From positions 1 to 37,724 of the forward strand of contig NZ_MRCE01000056.1 of the NCBI RefSeq assembly GCF_001904725.1: DNA of 37,724 nucleotides, in the 5' to 3' direction. Positions 33,237 to 37,724 of the stretch are shown here, piece after piece. The notes under the pieces were generated by a model. It was not told the origin of the DNA and did no database searches. It saw only the letters and a program-made list of their open reading frames with translations. The position numbers and the translations under genes are program-made. The DNA comes from Phormidium ambiguum IAM M-71. Lineage in GTDB: Bacteria > Cyanobacteriota > Cyanobacteriia > Cyanobacteriales > Aerosakkonemataceae. The stretch's first letter is position 1. Each line of letters starts with the position of its first letter.

Positions 33237-35327
33237 TTACTGAGTAACCGATTCATAATTATGTTCGATCGTCAACTCTAATGCTTGAATTAAAGCTTTT
33301 GCTTTTAATAACATTTCCTGAAACTCTTTTTCTGGATCGGAAAGGGCAACAATTCCGCCACCAATGCCGATCGAGGTGTGTTCGGGAGTTATAATTGCGG
33401 TGCGAATTACAATGTTTAAATCTGCGGAACCGTTTAATGCTAAAAAACCGATCGCACCCGAATAAACTCCTCTCGCTTCTTGTTCTAAGCGATCGATAAT
33501 TTCCATTGTCCGAATTTTTGGTGCACCTGTCATCGATCCACCGGGAAATGATGCTTTAATACAATCTATTGCTTGGAGGTCCGATCGCAATTTTCCCTTT
33601 ACTGTTGTTACTAATTGATGTACTGTAGAAAATGTTTCTACATCCATTAATTTGGGAACGTGAACGCTACCAATTTCACAAACTTTTCCTAAATCATTGC
33701 GTAACAAGTCTACAATCATCAAGTTTTCGGCCCGATCTTTTTCACTATTTCGTAATGATTCCCGCAAAATTATGTCTTCTTCAGGTGTTTTACCCCGTTT
33801 TTGTGTTCCTTTAATTGGTTTTGTTTCTACCCATTTTTGTCGATCGATCTTCAAAAATCTTTCTGGGGATGAACAAGCGATCGCAATTTCCCCAAAACGC
33901 AAAAATGCTGAATATGGTGCAGGATTTATGTGCCTTAATATGCGATAAAATTTTATAGGATTGGGAATAGTTTCGGTATAAAGCTGATTTGTCAAACAAA
34001 CTTGGTAAGTTTCTCCTTGATGAATCTCCTCTAAGCATTGGTGAATGTCTTCAATATAGGTTGCGTATGAACGACTTAAGCGAAATTCGACAGGTTTGGG
34101 GTTTTCTAGAAAAACAATTGGTGGTAGACTTGTGAGGTTTTCTAATTGATTTTGTACTTGATTAAACCAAGTTTCTGCTATTTCTTGTTGTCCGGTTTTA
34201 ATTAAGTGTAATAGGTAAATTGTTTGTTCTTGATGATCGATCGCAATTAGGCGATCGGCAAATAAAAACATTCCATCTGGTAAAGTTGAAGAATTGACAA
34301 TTTTAGAACCGCATTCTCCTTTAAGTTCATAACCAAAATAACCCACAAATCCACAATTAAAATCAAAAGGTAAGTCATAGCTTTGACATTTGCGGCGATT
34401 TATTTCTTGTTTCAAATACTCGAAAATACTTTTGTTTTGATGGATTACTGTTTCTGATTGGGTGACGATCAATTCTTGCTTTTCGCTGTAATAACTTACC
34501 AATAAACTATTGACTCCGTTTCCATCGCCCATAAATGAAAAACGAGATTGATTTGTTTCTACTAAGCTACTATCCAACCAAAAATTATTTGGTGAATCTC
34601 CAAATAATTGCACAAAAATTTGTTCGGAATCTGGATAAATGTTTAGTTTTCGGGTTTTTAATTCAAAATTTAGGGATGACAAGCAAGATGCCTGTTCTAC
34701 GAGTACGGGATTGGGATTTTTTGGGTTTTGAATGTTGGATTTTTGGGTAAATTGTTGGGTGATATCTCGGAAGTTTTCTAGTAATTTTTGTCCGTATTCT
34801 GTGCAAATTGATTCTGGGTGAAATTGTACGCCCCATAATGGTAAATTTTGATGGCGCAATGCCATGATTAATCCATCTTCTGTCCAAGCTATTTTTTCTA
34901 AACAGTCTGGGAGGTCGTTTGCAACTAGTAAGGAATGGTAACGAACTACTTTAAAATTATTAGGAATTCCCCGAAATAATTCACTGCCATTATGATAAAT
35001 TTTACTCAGTCTACCATGTCTCACTTCTGGGGCATTAATTATCTTAGCACCATAACAATAACCTATCCCTTGGTGTCCTAAACATACTCCTAATAAAGGT
35101 ACTTTTATATTTTCTATTACTTGTTTGCAGATGCCAAAATCTGAGGGTTTTTCTGGACGACCGGGGCCTGGGGAAATTACTATATTATCAAAGTCTAATG
35201 TTTGTAGTTCTTCCCAAGAAATCTGGTCGTTATGAATTACTAATGGTAGTTCTTGATTTACTTGTGCGATCGCCTGGTACAAATTATAAGTATAGGAATC
35301 GTAATTATCAACGATCAGCGTTCTCAT
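33237..35327 (-). CDS. pabB: Fused aminodeoxychorismate synthase (PabA-PabB)
   Basis: This bifunctional enzyme of about 696 residues makes 4-amino-4-deoxychorismate for folate. Residues 1-195 are a class I glutamine amidotransferase with GVCLGHQG (nucleophile Cys) and FHPES. Residues about 235-690 are the chorismate-binding component. The lysine motif PIKGT marks it as PabB rather than TrpE, which has PxAGT. SFPGGSMTGAPK and GIGGGI are also conserved. The linker (about 200-230) encodes VEQASCLSSL from an interspersed DNA repeat. The ATG at 35327 (MRTLIVDNYDSYTYN) is preferred to the upstream TTG at 35363, which would overlap the preceding gene. Confidence 0.92.
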   Translation of the reverse strand: MRTLIVDNYDSYTYNLYQAIAQVNQELPLVIHNDQISWEELQTLDFDNIVISPGPGRPEKPSDFGICKQVIENIKVPLLGVCLGHQGIGYCYGAKIINAPEVRHGRLSKIYHNGSELFRGIPNNFKVVRYHSLLVANDLPDCLEKIAWTEDGLIMALRHQNLPLWGVQFHPESICTEYGQKLLENFRDITQQFTQKSNIQNPKNPNPVLVEQASCLSSLNFELKTRKLNIYPDSEQIFVQLFGDSPNNFWLDSSLVETNQSRFSFMGDGNGVNSLLVSYYSEKQELIVTQSETVIHQNKSIFEYLKQEINRRKCQSYDLPFDFNCGFVGYFGYELKGECGSKIVNSSTLPDGMFLFADRLIAIDHQEQTIYLLHLIKTGQQEIAETWFNQVQNQLENLTSLPPIVFLENPKPVEFRLSRSYATYIEDIHQCLEEIHQGETYQVCLTNQLYTETIPNPIKFYRILRHINPAPYSAFLRFGEIAIACSSPERFLKIDRQKWVETKPIKGTQKRGKTPEEDIILRESLRNSEKDRAENLMIVDLLRNDLGKVCEIGSVHVPKLMDVETFSTVHQLVTTVKGKLRSDLQAIDCIKASFPGGSMTGAPKIRTMEIIDRLEQEARGVYSGAIGFLALNGSADLNIVIRTAIITPEHTSIGIGGGIVALSDPEKEFQEMLLKAKALIQALELTIEHNYESVTQ
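34676..34700. repeat. Interspersed repeat inside the pabA-pabB coding sequence
   Basis: On the minus strand the 25 bases match 23 of 25 bases of the intergenic element at 16815-16839 (GCATCTTGC core in both). Here they are translated in frame into part of the interdomain linker. AAAAAATCCCAATCCC-like sequence next to it also resembles intergenic tandem repeats. Confidence 0.85.
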
Positions 35328-35349
35328 AGTATGGGCATCTGCCAAGAAT

Positions 35350-35736
35350 TTAGGGTTTTTCAAATCCTACAGCACGGGATTTTATATTATCCACTGTGCG
35401 AGGATCTGTTTCAAATGTAACCCAACCCGATCGCTTTGCGCCTCTGGGTAAAAATTGAATTGACAACTCGGCACTTTCTTCTTCTTTCCCGCCCTTTTCT
35501 AAGACAACTTCTATTTGCACTGTTTCCGCTGTTTGTTCTCCTTTATTAATCGCTATCACAGGAAGAAGGAAATTTTGTCCTTGGGGTTGAGTTTCTCCTA
35601 GTTGAACTTCAATGTTCGGTGGTGTTTCACTGCTTAGCGTCGCATCATAAATTAAATATCCCAAAGTGCTGAGAACTAACAGTAAACTCACAGCAAAAAT
35701 TAGCCATTCTAACCAGTTTTTTTCTAATTTACTCAT
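35350..35736 (-). CDS. TIGR02588 family single-span membrane protein
   Basis: The product is 128 residues. A hydrophobic helix (WLIFAVSLLLVLSTLGYLIY, about 11-30) anchors a soluble beta-rich domain of about 90 residues (LLPVIAINKGEQTAETVQIE and GWVTFETDP), probably outside the cytoplasm. From memory it corresponds to the TIGR02588 family, regularly found beside TIGR02587 proteins. Its ATG overlaps the stop of the TIGR02587 gene by four bases (35733-35736), so the pair is translationally coupled. Function unknown. Confidence 0.78.
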   Translation of the reverse strand: MSKLEKNWLEWLIFAVSLLLVLSTLGYLIYDATLSSETPPNIEVQLGETQPQGQNFLLPVIAINKGEQTAETVQIEVVLEKGGKEEESAELSIQFLPRGAKRSGWVTFETDPRTVDNIKSRAVGFEKP

Positions 35737-36641
35737 TGTAGTAATACTCTCCCGGCTGAAGCGCCTAATGTAGCTGGAAATGCCAAAACTACGGTTTCTG
35801 CTAGATTTACGATCGGAGGAAGTCCATCAAAGCGCCCAAAAAACCACAAAATTGCTGCGGAGGCAAATAAGGCGATCGCATAAGTTACAATAGTTCCTGA
35901 AACGATTGTAAATGCGCTATACGATCGAGTAAATTTTTCCGCATCCATGAAGTTACTATAAAAGAGAATTAATCCGCCAAAAATTATTGACACGAATGCT
36001 AAAGCAAGCAATCTTTCCGAAGTAATTTGTGTAGCAATCACAATTACTTCTTCTGTTGGTGCAACATTAGCCGCAAATAATACCGCACCGCATAAAGCAA
36101 TTACTACTTGTGCCCAAAAATCAATATGTTTGTGTGCTGGACTAGGAACACCGGGATTGTTTTCTTCACCGTGCATTCCTGTATCTGGTTTACTATTATT
36201 ATTGTCTCCAAGTTGGGCAGTTCCTACAGAAACTCCGATCGCTACAGTCATTGCTTCAACAATCACTTTTCCAGCAACTTCATTAAATGTCATTTCTGTG
36301 GTAATACGTCCTAATAACCATAAGAAAGCAGCAGCAACAATGATTCCTAATCCCATTTCTTCGACGGAATCAATCACTACTTCTAATTGACTAGCATTTC
36401 TTCTTAAACCTGCATAACGGTTATAACCAAGTAGTAAAGAAAATGTGGCGAGGACATAAAGAAACATCCGCAATGGATCAATAGAAAAACCCGCCCACCA
36501 AACTTCCATTGTGTAAAGAATTGGTAAACTAAACATTACGCCACCAACTATGCCTCGGAAGTATTCTTGGGATGATTTAGTTAGCGATCGCACCATCTCC
36601 TTTTGGGTTTTGTGGCGATTTTTACTAGCTTCGGAACTCAT
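35733..36641 (-). CDS. TIGR02587 family multi-span membrane protein
   Basis: The product is 302 residues with about seven hydrophobic segments (for example IVAAAFLWLLGRI and ALAFVSIIFGGLILFY). A polar loop near 150-170 (GDNNNSKPDTGMHGEENNP) interrupts them. It corresponds to the TIGR02587 putative integral membrane family. It is the first gene of a two-gene unit with the TIGR02588 protein, separated from the Uma2 gene by a divergent 139-base spacer. Partner and substrate are unknown. Confidence 0.8.
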   Translation of the reverse strand: MSSEASKNRHKTQKEMVRSLTKSSQEYFRGIVGGVMFSLPILYTMEVWWAGFSIDPLRMFLYVLATFSLLLGYNRYAGLRRNASQLEVVIDSVEEMGLGIIVAAAFLWLLGRITTEMTFNEVAGKVIVEAMTVAIGVSVGTAQLGDNNNSKPDTGMHGEENNPGVPSPAHKHIDFWAQVVIALCGAVLFAANVAPTEEVIVIATQITSERLLALAFVSIIFGGLILFYSNFMDAEKFTRSYSAFTIVSGTIVTYAIALFASAAILWFFGRFDGLPPIVNLAETVVLAFPATLGASAGRVLLQ

Positions 36642-36780
36642 TCTCTAGGCGATCTCGTAGATTGTAGTAAGGTATGGTAACTAAATTTGCTCTAACTTCG
36701 CCTCTACACATAGAAGTAACTGGAAGCTTTCTAAAAAGCTACTCTAAAAAATATCGATCGCTATTACGGAGAACAAAGTT

Positions 36781-37605
36781 ATGACAGTTGAAGCCACACA
36801 AGAAACAATCATCGAATCTTCGGTGGCTGATACTTGGGAACCACCGATGCCCCCCACTGATTTAATATTTGATGATGGAGTACCCTTGGAAAGCAACCGC
36901 CATCGTATTGCCATGAATGTTTTAATTCGATCGCTACAACAAGCTTGGCGCGATCGTACCGACTTTTACACAGGCGGCAATATGTTTATTTACTATAGCA
37001 GCGCTCAAGCACGTAACCGCGACTTTCGCGGGCCCGATTTTTTTGCCGTCCTTGATGTTGATGGAATTAGAGAACGTCAAGGTTGGGTAGTTTGGGAAGA
37101 AGAAGGTCGCTATCCAGATGTAATTGTGGAATTAATGTCGCCTTCTACTGCTCAAATAGATACAGGAATTAAAAAAGATCTCTATCAGGGAACTTTCCGA
37201 ACTAGAGATTATTTTGTTTACAATCCTTTTAACCCCGACTCTTTACAAGGATGGCGCTTAAATAGCGAGTTTCAATATCAAGAATTAACGCCAAACGAAC
37301 AAGGTTGGCTTTGGTGTGAAACCCTGAATTTTTGGTTAGGAACTTGGCAAGGAACAATAGACAGAGAAACTGCTATTTGGTTACGTTTTTACGATCCTTC
37401 TGGCAACCTAGTCCCGTTACCAGAAGAAGCCGCCCAACAGCAAGCCGAAGCCGCCCAACAGCAAGCCGAAGCCGCCCAACAGCAAGCTGAAGCCGCCCAA
37501 CAGCAAGCCGAAGCTGCCCAACAGCAAGCTGAAGCCGAACGTCTACGCGCCGAACGACTAGCCGCAAGGCTCAGAGAATTGGGTGAAAATCCCGACAATT
37601 TCTAA
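36781..37605 (+). CDS. Uma2 (DUF820) family protein with coiled-coil tail
   Basis: The product is 274 residues. The PD-(D/E)XK-like DUF820/Uma2 core spans about 30-185, with RGPDFFAVLDVD, DVIVELMSPSTA and IKKDLYQGTFRTRDYFVYNP supplying the acidic and lysine residues. This family is highly expanded in cyanobacteria; members are annotated as endonucleases, but activity is unproven. The C-terminal tail is five exact copies of the heptad AAQQQAE followed by AERLRAERLAARLREL, forming a coiled coil. A GGAG ribosome binding site precedes the ATG by nine bases. Confidence 0.9.
   Translation: MTVEATQETIIESSVADTWEPPMPPTDLIFDDGVPLESNRHRIAMNVLIRSLQQAWRDRTDFYTGGNMFIYYSSAQARNRDFRGPDFFAVLDVDGIRERQGWVVWEEEGRYPDVIVELMSPSTAQIDTGIKKDLYQGTFRTRDYFVYNPFNPDSLQGWRLNSEFQYQELTPNEQGWLWCETLNFWLGTWQGTIDRETAIWLRFYDPSGNLVPLPEEAAQQQAEAAQQQAEAAQQQAEAAQQQAEAAQQQAEAERLRAERLAARLRELGENPDNF
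37429..37533 (+). repeat. Five tandem 21-base units encoding AAQQQAE
   Basis: Units begin GCCGCCCAACAGCAAG and differ only at synonymous third positions (GCC/GCT). They encode the coiled-coil heptads of the Uma2 protein. Near-identity at the DNA level suggests recent expansion by slippage or unequal crossing-over. Confidence 0.95.
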
Positions 37606-37670
37606 AGCTGAAAATTTCTGATTTTTGATTGGCATTAGAAATTTTCAGGGGCAGGTTTTGCTGTTAAGCC

Positions 37671-37724
37671 AGAAGGCAGAAGGCAAGAAAGGCAGAAGGC
37701 AGAAGGCAGAAGGCAGAAGGCAGA
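37671..37724. repeat. AGAAGGC tandem repeat at right end
   Basis: Two AGAAGGC units, an imperfect AAGAAAGGC, four more AGAAGGC units and AGA reach the last base. The phase and orientation are the same as at positions 1-49. Confidence 0.95.

Noticed and set aside
37373-37598. Two repetitive minus-strand ORFs (LRLAVGR and SACCWAA repeats)
   Set aside because: They are antisense frames of the AAQQQAE heptad repeat in the Uma2 gene.

Overview
The window looks like a piece of a filamentous cyanobacterial chromosome. Evidence for this: abundant HIP1 octamers (GCGATCGC) inside genes and spacers, heptanucleotide tandem repeats (AGAAGGC and relatives), many TTG/GTG starts, and a cyanobacterial gene set (ferredoxin-dependent NirA, NrtABCD, NtcB, CnaT, several cyanobacteria-specific hypothetical families). 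Both ends lie in AGAAGGC repeats in the same orientation, so this may be a complete contig that stops where repeats broke assembly.

Positions 1-9420 hold a nitrate assimilation cluster. nirA-nrtA-nrtB-nrtC-nrtD run on the minus strand. Divergent from nirA are a Mo-nitro_C domain protein, a possible 44-residue coupled ORF and a HEAT-repeat protein. narB would be expected beyond nrtD but lies outside the window. The nirA / Mo-nitro_C intergenic region has two perfect NtcA-activated promoters (GTA-N8-TAC, 22 bases, TAN3T), one facing each way. A third, with the same exact spacing, precedes the LysR regulator ntcB at 13347. ntcB is followed by cnaT, known in Anabaena to be needed for nir operon expression, and by mobA for the molybdenum cofactor of nitrate reductase. 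The first 16.4 kb is therefore largely one nitrogen regulon, interrupted by a CRISPR region.

Positions 9421-11451 hold a CRISPR array of 16 identical 37-base repeats and 15 spacers of 30-43 bases, with no cas gene in the window. The repeat orientation (8-base handle ATTGAAAC on the minus strand) and a leader promoter at 11094-11123 indicate leftward transcription. The leader-distal end abuts a VapC toxin gene cut after about 17 codons; its VapB antitoxin is intact. On the far side of the antitoxin, at 9442-9466, lies a degenerate copy of the CRISPR repeat (22 of 25 bases), so the toxin-antitoxin remnant sits between repeat copies.

Positions 11452-23536 hold an HdeD-like membrane protein, an exported His-rich protein, ntcB, cnaT, mobA, panD, ppa, small hypothetical genes, a DUF362 protein, aspA and a PAS-PAS-GGDEF-EAL protein. 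The spacers contain several families of palindromic interspersed repeats.

Positions 23875-37605 hold a flavin reductase-like protein, a MIF-family tautomerase, coaD overlapping a coiled-coil gene, an LpxB-related glycosyltransferase-like protein, lgt, an Anbu proteasome-like peptidase, a large Calx-beta/beta-helix surface protein, a fused PabA-PabB aminodeoxychorismate synthase with an interspersed repeat translated in its linker, a TIGR02587/TIGR02588 membrane protein pair, and a Uma2-family protein with a repeat-encoded coiled-coil tail. I saw no rRNA genes, tRNA genes, insertion sequences or prophage genes.
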